Shown: positions 1 through 9,730, counted from the first letter of the stretch. The stretch is 25,554 bases of DNA from Branchiostoma floridae (GCF_000003815.2 NC_049984.1:17230029-17255582), one strand, 5' to 3'. The notes: a model not told the origin generated them from the letters alone. Program-made: numbers and translations.

Positions 1-1075
1 ACAAATACCTACATCACCAATTGTAGGATTATGTAGGATTCCTACAATCGTACACTTCCTACAGTTGAATTTCAGATGGTTTGTTCTTCATGTCCGCTCA
101 GCCTACAAATACCTACATCACCAGTTGTAGGATTATGTAGGATTCCTACAATCCTACACTTCCTACAGCTGAATTTCTGATGGTTTGTTCTTCATGTCCG
201 CTCAGCCTACAAATACCTACATCACCAATTGTAGGATTATGTAGGATTCCTACAATCCTACACTTCCTACAGCTGAATTTCGGATGGTTTGTTCTTCATG
301 TCCGCTCAGCCTACAAATACCTACATCACCAAATGTAGGATTATGTAGGATTCCTACAATCCTACACTTCCTACAGCTGAATTTCGGATGGTTTGTTCTT
401 CATGCCCGCTCAGCCTACAAATACCTACATCACCAATTGTAGGATTATGTAGGATTCCTACAATCCTACACTTCCTATAGTTGAATTTCGGATGGTTTGT
501 TCTTCATGTCCGCTAAGCCTACAAATACCTGCATGACCAATTGTAGGATTATGTAGGATTCCTACAATCCTACACTTCCTACAGCTGAATTTCTGATGGT
601 TTGTTCTCCATGTCCGCTCAGCCTACAAATACCTACATCACAAGTTGTAGGAATATGTAGGATTCCTACAATCCTACACTTCCTACAGCTGAATTTCGGA
701 TGGTTTGTTCTTCATGTCCGCTCAGCCTACAAATACCTACATCACCAATTGTAGGATTGTGTAGGATTCCTACAACCCTACACTTCCTACAGTTGAATTT
801 TGGATGGTCCGCTCCCTATATCCTCACACCCTACAAATGTCTACATCACCAATTGTAGGATTCTGTAGGATTCCTACAACCCTACGCTTCCTACAGCTGC
901 ATGTCGGATGGTTTGTTCTCCATGTCCGCTCAGCCTACATATACCTACATCACCAATTGTAGGATTATGTAGGATTCCTACAATCCTACACTTCCTACAG
1001 CTGAATTTTGGATGGTCCGCTCCCTGTGTCACTCTCAGACTACAAACATCTACAGCAACAATTGTAGAATATTTT
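1..1075. repeat. 104-bp tandem repeat array, about 10.3 copies
   Basis: Units begin with ACAAATACCTACATCACC at 1, 105, 209, 313, 417, 521, 625, 729, 833 and 937, an exact 104-bp spacing, and a decayed partial unit follows from about 1042. Copies differ by only a few substitutions, except that the units before 833 and 1042 carry a divergent segment (TGGATGGTCCGCTCCCT). Each unit holds seven CCTACA or TGTAGG hexamers in both orientations. Its centre folds: GTAGGA and TCCTAC flank one T, enclosed by TGTAGGATT and AATCCTACA with a two-base bulge. No reading frame suggests a protein. The array runs off the left edge, so its full length is unknown. Confidence 0.97.
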
Positions 1076-1087
1076 AAGCAGGGCTAG

Positions 1088-1312
1088 ATGCCACACACGA
1101 TCCCTACACGGTTGCGGCGACATGCCTGGCATGTCTTCCGCGAAGGTGTTACAACGGGCCCGCGGGCTTAGATGCATTTTGCGTCGATTTCGTGATGTCA
1201 TACACGATCCTGACACGATCACGGCAAAATGCCTTACACGGCGTCGGCGTCGGTGTTGTAACCGACCCGCGCGGTCAGCTGTATTTTGCGGCGATTTCGT
1301 GATGTCTTACAT
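1088..1312. repeat. Degenerate GC-rich tandem pair, period about 106 bp
   Basis: Two diverged copies lie head to tail. Matching landmarks are ACACGATCC near 1095 and 1202, GTGTT at 1146 and 1252, and CGATTTCGTGATGTC near 1186 and 1292. The segment is much richer in CpG than the arrays on either side and sits exactly between them. The short open frames through it follow the repeat and resemble no protein I know. Confidence 0.75.
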
Positions 1313-3056
1313 GGAACATCTGCCACCCTTCGGTAACCGCAAAAAAGCGACCCCTTACGATCGGACTTCCGAAATTTCAAACAAAATGTGCGTTACTTTC
1401 AACACTTGAGTATCATAGTAAAACCCGTGGGCAAAAGGTAAAAAGTGATTTGAGTACCCAAAATTACTTTGTAACTTTTCTACATACGAATGTTGGCTCA
1501 CAAGGGGGATAACCGCTAACCGCTAAGCGAACCCTTCGGTAACCGCAAAAAAGCGACCCCTTACGATCGGACTTCCGAAATTTCAAACAAAATGTGCGTC
1601 GGACTTCCGAAATTTCAAACAAAATGTGCGTTACTTTCAACACTTGAATGTCAAAGTAAAACCCGTGGGCAAAAGGTAAAAAGTGATTTGAGTACCCAAA
1701 ATTACTTTGTAACTTTTCTACATACGAATGAAGGCTCACCTGGGGGATAACCGCTAACCGCTAAGCGAACCCTTCGGTAACCGCAAAAAAGCGACCCCTT
1801 ACGATCGGACTTCCGAAATTTCAAACAAAATGTGCGTTACTTTCAACACTTGAGTATCAAAGTAAAAACCGTGGGCAAAAGGTAAAAAGTGATTTGAGTA
1901 CCCAAAATTACTTTGTAACTTTTCTACATACGAATGTTGGCTCACAAGGGGGATAACCGCTAACCGCTAAGCGAACCCTTCGGTAACCGCAAAAAAGCGC
2001 CCCCTTACGATCGGACTTCCGAAATTTCAAACAAAATGTGCGTTACTTTCAACACTTGAATATCAAAGTAAAACCCGTGGGCAAAAGGTAAAAAGTGATT
2101 TGAGTACCCCAAATTACTTTGTAACTTTTCTACATACGAATGAAGGCTCACCTGGGGGATAACCGCTAAACCGCTAACGAACCCTTCNNNNNNNNNNNNN
2201 NNNNNNNNNNNNNNNNNNNNNNNNNNNNNNNNNNNNNNNNNNNNNNNNNNNNNNNNNNNNNNNNNNNNNNNNNNNNNNNNNNNNNNNACTTCCAAAATTT
2301 CAAACATAAGGGGCCTTACCTTCCACCACTTGAATATCAATAGTAAAACCCCTCGGGCCAAAAGGTAAAAAAGGGATTTGGAGTACCCCAAAAATTACTT
2401 TTGGAAACTTTTCCTACATACGAATGTTGGCTCACCAGGGGGATAACCGCTAACCGCTAAGCGAACCCTTCGGTAACCGCAAAAAAGCGACCCCTTACGA
2501 TCGGACTTCCGAAATTTCAAACAAAATGTGCGTTACTTTCAACACTTGAGTATCATAGTAAAACCCGTGGGCAAAAGGTAAAAAGTGATTTGAGTACCCA
2601 AAATTACTTTGTAACTTTTCTACATACGAATGAAGGCTCACCTGGGGGATAACCGCTAACCGCTAAGCGAACCCTTCGGTAACCGCAAAATAGCGACCCC
2701 TTACGATCGGACTTCCGAAATTTCAAACAAAATGTGCGTCGGACTTCCGAAATTTCAAACAAAATGTGCGTTACTTTCAACACTTGAATGTCAAAGTAAA
2801 ACCCGTGGGCAAAAGGTAAAAAGTGATTTGAGTACCCAAAATTACTTTGTAACTTTTCTACATACGAATGAAGGCTCACCTGGGGGATAACCGCTAACCG
2901 CTAAGCGAACCCTTCGGTAACCGCAAAAAAGCGACCCCTTACGATCGGACTTCCGAAATTTCAAACAAAATGTGCGTTACTTTCAACACTTGAATATCAT
3001 AGTAAAACCCGTGGGCAAAAGGTAAAAAGTGATTTGAGTACCCAAAATTACTTTGT
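1313..3056. repeat. 206-bp satellite array with 238-bp variant units
   Basis: The landmark CCCTTCGG occurs at 1326, 1532, 1770, 1976, (gap), 2466, 2672 and 2910. The spacing is 206 bp, except for the units at 1532 and 2672, which are 238 bp. The extra 32 bp is an internal duplication of the segment running from TCGGACTTCC to AATGTGCG. Units contain a short inner repeat, AACCGCT twice. Roughly 91-codon open frames recur on the minus strand only because the repeat recurs; 206 is not a multiple of three, so they do not join into one protein. The array is interrupted by gap 2188-2287 and ends in gap 3057-3156. Confidence 0.96.
2188..2287. other. Assembly gap (100 N) inside the 206-bp satellite
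   Basis: Exactly 100 N, the usual placeholder for a gap of unknown size. It lies within the satellite, so the true number of units is not known. Confidence 0.99.
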
Positions 3057-3156
3057 NNNNNNNNNNNNNNNNNNNNNNNNNNNNNNNNNNNNNNNNNNNN
3101 NNNNNNNNNNNNNNNNNNNNNNNNNNNNNNNNNNNNNNNNNNNNNNNNNNNNNNNN
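3057..3156. other. Assembly gap (100 N) at the right end of the satellite
   Basis: Exactly 100 N. Satellite sequence stops at the gap and unique sequence begins after it, so the real boundary of the array is hidden. Confidence 0.99.
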
Positions 3157-3287
3157 AAGGGCGTTGTGGCCCCGTGCCCTGACCATGTGCCTCTTACCAT
3201 AGAGAGCAGATTCTCTCTGGCAAGCATAGAATCATTATTGACCAGGGACGCTGTTGGATAGCATGTGGCCACATTTTCTTCGTTTTT

Positions 3288-3306
3288 GCCGGTGCGTAGC
3301 ACCGGC
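3288..3306. other. Short perfect hairpin
   Basis: GCCGGTGC (3288-3295) and GCACCGGC (3299-3306) are perfect 8-bp inverted arms around GTA. It lies about 100 bp upstream of the tRNA-like element, just before a small tandem repeat of GCATGGAT (3327-3351, three units). No function can be assigned. Confidence 0.7.
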
Positions 3307-3408
3307 TATGAGACGGGAGAAGCGGTTGCATGGATGCATGGATGCATGGATCGGTCACTTAAACACTTTAAGCAAATAGCCCTTCTATACGTGCTATTGC
3401 GTAATCGA

Positions 3409-3481
3409 GCCAGCGTGGCCGAGCGGTCTACAGCACGCTACCTATCTTCCGTAGATCGTAGGTTCGAATCCCACTTGCCAA
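3409..3481 (+). pseudogene. tRNA-like Pol III element (tRNA pseudogene or SINE head)
   Basis: A canonical A box, TGGCCGAGCGG (3416-3426), and a perfect B box, GGTTCGAATCC (3461-3471), sit 45 bp apart start to start within a 73-nt body, the length of a class I tRNA. The A-box form is typical of Leu/Ser tRNAs, but the long variable arm of those tRNAs is absent. A T-arm is plausible (GTAGG/CCCAC, one mismatch). An anticodon-type stem CTAC/GTAG has a 9-base loop, and there is no clean U33 plus anticodon. The acceptor strands GCCAGCG and TTGCCAA do not pair. I therefore read it as a tRNA-derived pseudogene or the head of a SINE, possibly still transcribable, not a working tRNA. Confidence 0.65.
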
Positions 3482-3485
3482 ATTG

Positions 3486-3490
3486 TTTTT
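3486..3490 (+). terminator. Pol III T-run terminator
   Basis: TTTTT lies five bases after the tRNA-like body. This fits termination of a Pol III transcript driven by the A and B boxes at 3416 and 3461. Confidence 0.5.
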
Positions 3491-3885
3491 CTTTGTTAGA
3501 CAAAGCTCATGTAGTGTTTTTTTAATAGAAGAAAGACCAATTCAGTAATTCGATGTTTAAAAACTCTTTTTTCGTGTGATTTTGTTTAACATCCAGGCTT
3601 TTTCCAAAATACGCACAGGCCAGCTTTTTTCAGAAGCTTTCTTGTTTTGTTTTAGTACAACAGGCGAAAATCAATGCGCGCGCGGATGTCATCCATAAAA
3701 TCACGTCAGTGTGGCCTTATCTATGCTAAAGCCCTCTCCACTACCCCAATACGTCACGACAGCCTGTTTACCACGATATGTCTGTGCTAACGTGACAGGT
3801 CTGGAGTCGGCAGTCTCCCGCGACATTCCACTCCCACGTGCGGCTAGCCAACCCCTGACCCCACCCGACCCACACGGACCCAGGG
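3491..3885. other. Unique non-coding stretch, nothing recognised
   Basis: The first part is T-rich; from about 3670 it becomes GC-richer with CpG. Open frames of 60-80 codons exist on both strands around 3700-3950, but they overlap each other, lack splice context and resemble no known domain. Confidence 0.5.
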
Positions 3886-3942
3886 ACGTGACCCAGTGGT
3901 CTCCTCTGGGACAAACGTGACCCATGAGTGTCCTCTGGGACA
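3886..3942. repeat. Two-copy 28-bp direct repeat
   Basis: Copies at 3886-3913 and 3915-3942 both start ACGTGACCCA and end CCTCTGGGACA, with a few mismatches between. TGGGTCAC at 3946-3953 is the inverse of the GTGACCCA in both copies, so the cluster can also fold. Confidence 0.75.
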
Positions 3943-3953
3943 GCATGGGTCAC

Positions 3954-4560
3954 TGACTAGGATAACAAGCTCAAATATTGTGATAATTCTAGTGACAGTT
4001 GTGTTCATCCTAGGATTTGTAATAGGACGATTCCTCCCTTTACCAACACCATGGTCAACTAGTCTCTAACAGACTGACTACACTGGCTGTTAAAGGGATA
4101 AGAATTTGACAGGGAAGTCTTAATTTGCTACTAAAGCGATTAACCGGCCGCGCCGGATAGGGAACATAACCTAAGCGTGGACTGACTTGACTCCCCTAGA
4201 ATCTGGACAATTTACTATTTTTGCCGAATTCTACTTTCCTCGTACCCCCGTAGGATGGCTTGGTGGAGGCTAATGGTCAGCTCAGCTAGGGTTAGGGTTG
4301 GAGCTACCGTTAGTCTTTTACCCCTAATAATCCATCGGTGCTAGACTATCCCTCCAAGTATTGTGAGACGCTTCTAACTTTTATAGATTGCCAAATATGG
4401 ACATGGAAAATAAATCACCTTCGCCGTTTATGTGCCGCATAACTTGAGAAACCGTGGGTGGATCCCAAAAATAATTTCATCAGGTCGGTAGAATATAAGA
4501 TATAGAAGAATACAACCAGTATGTTCAGGTGTTTGTTACGTTTCGATGTCTCTCAACCAT
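3954..4560. other. Non-coding stretch with a short telomere-like motif
   Basis: No exon or RNA gene is seen. At about 4286-4301 there is an isolated TAGGGTTAGGGTTGG, two telomere-like units, which is too short to call an interstitial telomeric array. Confidence 0.5.
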
Positions 4561-4618
4561 CTTCCTCAGAACTTCTAACTGGAGAACTCTAGAACTCCAG
4601 TTAGAAGCTCTGAGGAAG
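4561..4618. repeat. Inverted repeat, 24-bp arms, 10-bp spacer
   Basis: The left arm starts CTTCCTCAGAACTTCTAACT (4561-4584). The right arm (4595-4618) is its reverse complement with one mismatch, around the spacer AACTCTAGAA. The preceding sequence includes TACGTTTCGATGTCTCTC. Strings of the form GAGGAAG followed by TCGAAACGT on the opposite strand occur at ends of many animal retroelements, from memory only, so this may be a retroelement end. Confidence 0.85.
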
Positions 4619-4817
4619 GGTGTGGATGGATCCTTTAATATGATATTTGGTAGAAGAGTATAGAGGTCAGGTAAAAAAAGAGGTCACGTTCAATATTGGG
4701 CCTCCTAACGGCTTTCTCCGGTAGTGCAGCAGGCGTTCTGGTATTTATATCTTTGTGAATATTGCAACTACCTTTATATTTGCTATACATATACTCTTAA
4801 TTCCATGTATTTCCCAG

Positions 4818-4898
4818 TGCGTCAGAGTGGGATGTGCACAGCTACCCGTGGGCGGATGGGTGGGCACCAAGTCGTCTGTAACGTTCACCACAGCACGG
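4818..4898 (+). CDS. Candidate exon, product uncertain (integrin-alpha-like pattern at best)
   Basis: An 81-bp GC-rich island lies in AT-rich surroundings. It follows a pyrimidine-rich acceptor ending TTTCCCAG and can end before GT at 4899, giving 27 open codons in phase 0. The peptide begins CVRVGCAQLP and ends SSVTFTTAR. The C-x-R-V-x-C start followed by a strand ending in R loosely recalls the calf-2/stalk end of integrin alpha chains, but no neighbouring exon supports this and the donor (GGGTTATT) is weak. The minus strand is also open here. It may be chance. Confidence 0.2.
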
Positions 4899-4949
4899 GT
4901 TATTAACTGTGATAATCTCCTACAGCAGCGGAACACGACTGGCAGATGA

Positions 4950-5495
4950 GGGAATAGTCAATATACAGATTCAACTCTGACGTAAATTTCTCTCTCCCTG
5001 TACATATATACTCATAAATTGCTAAATATAAAATTGATAGGTTTTCGAATACATACAGCAATTCTATTCGTAAACTTAGTGACTTTTATAGGAGCAATTA
5101 ATAGTAAGTAAGTACTTAGCAATTAATGAGTATATATAGCAATTTACCGATGTACATGTACAAAAGTGCCGAGTGTCAAATTAAACATCTTTCTATATTC
5201 CGTAAATGTAGACACCCCTGTTCCAAAGCATCAACTGACATGCGCATATTGAACATGAGAAAGCCATTTCGCGGTGTGTTGTTACATTGTCTTTTCCACC
5301 GACATTAGACTAAAACACTTAGACATATCTTTTCCATACCGTTAAGTTCAGTAAGGATGAAGTTTATTTATCAAGTTTGAGCTGTATGTATATTTCGGAT
5401 ATTGTGTCATATGAGGAGTGAATCGTTATCACAAATGTAGTGGAATTTATCAATAGAGTTTTTTAATAAATAAACAAACAAACAAACAAACTCAC
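4950..5495. other. AT-rich intron-like stretch with (CAAA)n tract
   Basis: No coding signal is seen. A TAAA/CAAA microsatellite occupies about 5466-5490, directly next to the splice donor of the PX exon. The region is probably intron of that minus-strand gene. Confidence 0.5.
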
Positions 5496-5593
5496 CTTCT
5501 GTGGTAACCTAATTAATTGCTGTACATATTGTTGAATCTGCGGTCTCCTACTCTCTGCTAGCTTTCTGTCGTTTCTTCTAAAGAACTGCCGAG
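5496..5593 (-). CDS. Internal exon of a PX-domain protein (SH3PXD2/NOXO1/p47phox type), partial
   Basis: On the minus strand a strong pyrimidine tract ending TGTACAG precedes 98 bp, and a consensus donor GTGAGT follows. The exon enters in phase 1 (two bases complete a split codon) and leaves in phase 0, encoding 32 residues. It starts RQFFRRNDRKLAESRRPQ and ends QQLIRLPQK. This is the second half of a PX (phox homology) domain: the R-R-basic stretch, the helix, and the LxRLP strand. From memory it aligns best with the Tks4/Tks5 (SH3PXD2) family, also resembling p47phox/NOXO1. PX domains bind membrane phosphoinositides; these proteins scaffold NADPH oxidases or podosomes. The next exon should begin with I-x-x-C and a V-x-x-FF motif at lower coordinates, and the earlier PX half should lie at higher coordinates. 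I found neither, so they may be outside, in gaps, or missed. Confidence 0.8.
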
Positions 5594-6394
5594 CTGTACA
5601 GAGAAAAGAAAAAAACAATAGCTCAGATTAGCTTCAAATCCTACGGGGAACATGACGTATCATTTCATCATAATGTAAACAATATTCCAAGTTTCAAGGG
5701 TTGTTGTAGACTAAACAAAGTCCGCTGGTGACAGTGGAACAGTGGGCAGACTAGGCCACTTGGCGCGGGGATCTGGGCTATATTTATCTTATGATTAAAG
5801 GATTTTGAAGAGTAAGATCATGGGATCAGGCTCTAAGCGGCATCTGGTCATGTAGCCATTCCTCAAGTCTTCGTGATACCCCTGTCACATTTGGCGAAAA
5901 TCGATCGATTCTGCGACAATCGCCCGAGCCTTGCTTATAATAATAACTTTATTGCACAACAATTGTACAAGGTACAAAGTGTGGCTTATATGTGGCGGGA
6001 CAGTTTTCATGTGAAAAATACGCGCAACCCTCTGTCAATCTTAAATATGACCGATCTTCCATCGATACGCCCGAAGATTGTGGGTAATGTTACAGGGGTA
6101 TTACGGGTTTGACAGCGATGCGTTTCCTATATCAATACAGCCACTGCCATTTTTGGGCTGGCTAAATTGGCTTTCGTTCAAATCGTGGTCCGTGTATTAC
6201 TTGTTTCGATGATTTGATTGTAGAGAGCTAAAAAAAATTTGGTCTAAATAATAATGATTTTAATTATGCTGATTGAGTGTTCAAAAAAGCAGTATTTTTA
6301 GTACAAACGTGTGCATACTGTGTAAGAGTTTAAGATGCATTAAGCATATTGTAATGTTGTTATTGTATATTGTACTGTTGCTAGGGCTAGCCCT
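5594..6394. other. Non-coding stretch, probably intron or intergenic
   Basis: AT-rich, with stops in all frames. The only longer open frame (5873-6112, plus) has no recognisable domain or splice context. Confidence 0.5.
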
Positions 6395-6691
6395 TCATAA
6401 TAGCCTCCGACTAGTTGGGTTGCCCTGGCTTAGAACCTCCAGACTACCCCGTCGTGCCCTAACAGATTGATCGATGCTCCCGAAGTGATGTCCAATTTCT
6501 ACAGAATTGACAACTGAAGAGGTTGCAATCATGTGAACACGATCGTGGTACCTTGCTATGCCACTCTTAATCACACCTGCTTCATAAGTACCTGCCCGTT
6601 GAGTTGATTTCAATGGACGCGCATCAAAAATAATGTGATCTATCCTGTAATCTTCCAACCTCAGGAAAGTCCCATGACATCGCTGTCTTTC
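6395..6691 (-). other. Open minus-strand segment, possible decayed coding remnant
   Basis: An open frame without any required ATG runs about 99 codons on the minus strand between two stops. It contains EDYRIDHIIFDARP and later IARYHDRVHMIATSS. The composition looks more protein-like than neighbouring open frames. The R-I-D-H-I-I string loosely recalls endonuclease/exonuclease/phosphatase-type nucleases of LINE elements, but the expected S-D-H motif is not present. I do not recognise it. It could be an orphan exon or a retroelement fragment. Confidence 0.25.
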
Positions 6692-7341
6692 TCACTCCAA
6701 TCTAATAATCTTCAATCAAGGCTCAGGTATATCTCAGAGCGTTATCGGGAAATCCTATCACCATTTACACTTCCGACATTGATTTTTTTTCTACAGTATA
6801 ATCTAACTATCCCCGCTCCCATCTCATATTCTTAGCGGAGCCATCTCCATTTTGTCAACTCTACTAAAAGTCCAATTTGTCTTGTGTCAAGAATTGCAGT
6901 TAAGATCCTGCTTCATCAAGAATTCTGCCAACACTGATGAACTTTCAAGCTGTCATTTGTTCACATTATTGACATCATGTATGAATAAAAATACCTTTTA
7001 TTGTACATTTATCATTTTGCATGCTAAAGTACAGGCCATGGTGATATTACAGACGTACAATTACAGTAATAAAAGTTCATCTTCTATGACTAATGTATAC
7101 TTGTATGTACAGGTTCAACTTATTCGCACTTTTTAATGCATTCTTGAGTCATCCCCTATCAGGAAGTTCTGTTGCAGTACCGTAACAAGTCGCCAGGGGG
7201 CCCAAGTCTCAAAGTTTTCAGATCTCATCAAGACCTACCCACATACTAAATATCAATACAATCCATTTAAGCGCTCTCGAGTTATGCTGGTACAAACATA
7301 CAAACGCTACCCAAAATATAAGCTTATTGGCGAAGATAGGT
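6692..7341. other. Non-coding stretch before a gap
   Basis: AT-rich. A plus-strand open frame of 94 codons (6852-7136) has no domain signal. Sequence runs into the gap at 7342. Confidence 0.5.
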
Positions 7342-7441
7342 NNNNNNNNNNNNNNNNNNNNNNNNNNNNNNNNNNNNNNNNNNNNNNNNNNNNNNNNNNN
7401 NNNNNNNNNNNNNNNNNNNNNNNNNNNNNNNNNNNNNNNNN
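7342..7441. other. Assembly gap (100 N)
   Basis: Exactly 100 N, so the size is nominal. Confidence 0.99.
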
Positions 7442-7560
7442 GGAGAGCAAATTTATTCTTGATTTCTACGGAAACCTAACTGTTCCATACAAACTAGTGC
7501 TTCCAGTTAGGCTTTTAAAACATTGAAATGTCTCTCAAGAATATTCCTGCATGTTTGAAT

Positions 7561-7708
7561 GACCAGTTCCTCGGCCAGGCGTGACTTGTCAACCACCTGT
7601 CGCTTCATCTCATCTCCGCTCTTAGTCGTCCCTCTTTTCATGATCAACCTACTCCTGGTTTCAACCCATCCTACATAGCAGCCCTGACCTCACGTCTGCC
7701 AATCTGAC
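7561..7708 (-). repeat. Dispersed repeat family, copy 1
   Basis: Shares an ordered series of blocks with 9603-9730: GACC(A/G)GTTCCTCGG, then TGTC(A/G)ACCACC, ATCTCCGCTC, (T/C)CGTCGTCCC, CCTGGTTT(C/T)AACCCA and CGT(G/C)TCTGC. It also matches 14152-14256 in reverse orientation. I assign the minus strand so that all three copies read the same way as the plus-oriented third copy. No single open frame is kept in all copies, so it is more likely a mobile-element fragment than a gene. Confidence 0.8.
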
Positions 7709-9602
7709 AAGAAAAAAATAAAAGAATCACACAAGACATATTCTCCAAACATTCCATTCACGTGATTGCGCGATTTTGTGTAACATACTATATTAGTTTC
7801 CCTGTACAGGGTATTGCACGCGAATGATACTAATGTATTACGAATTACGTTACCTCGTGAGGCTTACTTCAACACTTAGAGTTGGATTCAACTATCTTAA
7901 GTTAACTAGTTCTGCATCAAAGTATTAATTTTATGTTGTTTGGAAGTGACGACGAACATTTTTTAGAGGCGGCGGCAGTGAATTTCTTACTTTTAAGGTT
8001 TGGGCGAAATATTATTGGCCGAATTTTCAGCATGTGCAGCATGGAAGGCGTGACAAGTGGGACTGAGGGTATTCTCCCCGGGAACAGTTTGAACTAGTGA
8101 CCCCTTGAAACGCTATTTCCTGCATTGTGGTGAGAAAATTTGGCTAGCAGACAAAGCTACGCATAATAACATGAGTGAAAAAATACACATGTGCACAGGC
8201 GTTATAGTAATACGTTTTTGAGGGTATTCTAGTGCGTTGACATGTGATATGACAGGGCAGCGTAACTGTAAATACTAACAAATTTCACGTAACTCTACTG
8301 TACAGTGTGGCATGCAAGTTGATTGTTTATAAACTACACTAGCTGACCTGAGCTGTTCACACGCCCTTAATGTCACTGTTATTAACCTTCCCTGTGATGT
8401 GAGAAACATAATCCCGATGCAGCTGTGCGGCTAACTGACAGGTGGGTGACGACTTAGTGACCCGTAGTAAGCTGCGACGTGATTCTCTGTAATTGAAACT
8501 ACCAACTGCACTCTTCTGACAACTCAAACATTTTAAGGGACAGTTCGTTATATTATTTACATTCCATTTTCTTTGCTATGAGAGGGAAACGATTGTGGTC
8601 ACACACTAACCCTTTACATACACGTATCAGAACACTTGCGATAATTAGACCTGACCAGAACGTCAAATTAACGCGTTAACGGTGAATCACGGACACGTTC
8701 GATCAGAACTCTTGGTGTACTGGAAACGTTTAAACATTTTTTGTGTACATTATCATTTTTAACGAGCCAGTCTTTTAACTTGCATCTGCTACCTTTTTAT
8801 CTACTGGTTAAAACCCCGATGATCCGTTAATGAATGAATCTTACATACTTAGAAATTACTAGCTGTATAAAACTAGTATAGGCCTTTCCTTTTCGACGGT
8901 TGTCATACAAGCACACCAGGTACCTTCAATGGTCAGAAAATGAACACTTTCCTTGCCGCGTGTAATTTTCACCACGTTTGAAGTCATTTGAACAAGTATT
9001 TATTGCATGCAATTCTGAGTATATTTGTCTAGAACCCTAGGCCCAACCATATTTTGATCGCAGCTACCGATAGTGCACAGATGGAATGTGACTGCCGATG
9101 CTAAATCGTGCAAGTGTGTCTGATGTTTGAAAAAGACGTAATTTGAGAAAGTAAATCGTTGTTTTGAATAGCAAAATTACGGGTAAATAGTGACGCTACC
9201 AACAAAGTTATATATATATATATATGCCCTGTGTCCCCATTGTGTTTTATTGTTTTTAAAAAGTTGGCAAAGAATGTCAGACCTGCCTTTATAGGGATTT
9301 TCGACGAATGGAATTATGACGTTCACCATGTGGAGCGGACAAAATGTGGCAATAAAAGCGGTACCTAAAATACAACGAGAAAAACTTTAAAATTTACCGA
9401 AGCGTCTGCCTCAGGGTTTCTACGATTGTTCACTACGTGGGGCGTGCAGAATATGGTATTGGAAGCAGGTCTTAAAATTTGCATTAAGCTAACAATGATA
9501 CGGGTGAAACCCACCTTCATGCTTTCCTTGGGGTGGCGTCAGCTCTGGAGTTGGGGAATTGTGTAGAGGCTGTTGGAACTATGGCTTCCTGGCTACGTCG
9601 GC
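7709..9602. other. Long non-coding stretch
   Basis: About 1.9 kb without exon-like islands on either strand. It contains a (TA)n microsatellite at 9209-9225. Nothing else was recognised. Confidence 0.5.
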
Positions 9603-9730
9603 GACCGGTTCCTCGGACTTGCCTTGTCGACCACCGGTAGCTTAATCTGATCTCCGCTCCTCGTCGTCCCATCATCCTGCACCTGGTTTTAACCCACCTG
9701 CAGCCCCAACCTCGTGTCTGCTGAGTTGAC
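9603..9730 (-). repeat. Dispersed repeat family, copy 2
   Basis: Same orientation as copy 1 and about 2 kb away, roughly three-quarters identical by eye. It ends near TGAGTTGACATG. On the minus strand this copy happens to be open for about 75 codons, but copies 1 and 3 have stops in the equivalent frame. Similarity to copy 1 continues weakly to about 9790 (CATATTCTC(G/C)(A/C)AACAT). Confidence 0.8.

Noticed and set aside
1-1075. CRISPR array
   Set aside because: The whole 104-bp unit is conserved with no variable spacers, and the DNA is eukaryotic.
1464-2879. Near-identical minus-strand open frames of about 91 codons beginning MSLHSYVEKLQ
   Set aside because: They lie inside the 206-bp satellite and recur with it; the unit is not a multiple of three and no splice or start context is conserved.
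3409-3481. Functional tRNA-Leu or tRNA-Ser
   Set aside because: No acceptor pairing, no proper anticodon loop, no long variable arm.
3701-3953. Overlapping open frames on both strands
   Set aside because: Products of a GC-rich patch with direct repeats; no domain, and the frames contradict each other.
4286-4301. Interstitial telomeric repeat
   Set aside because: Only about two units; could be chance and is not linked to the terminal satellite.
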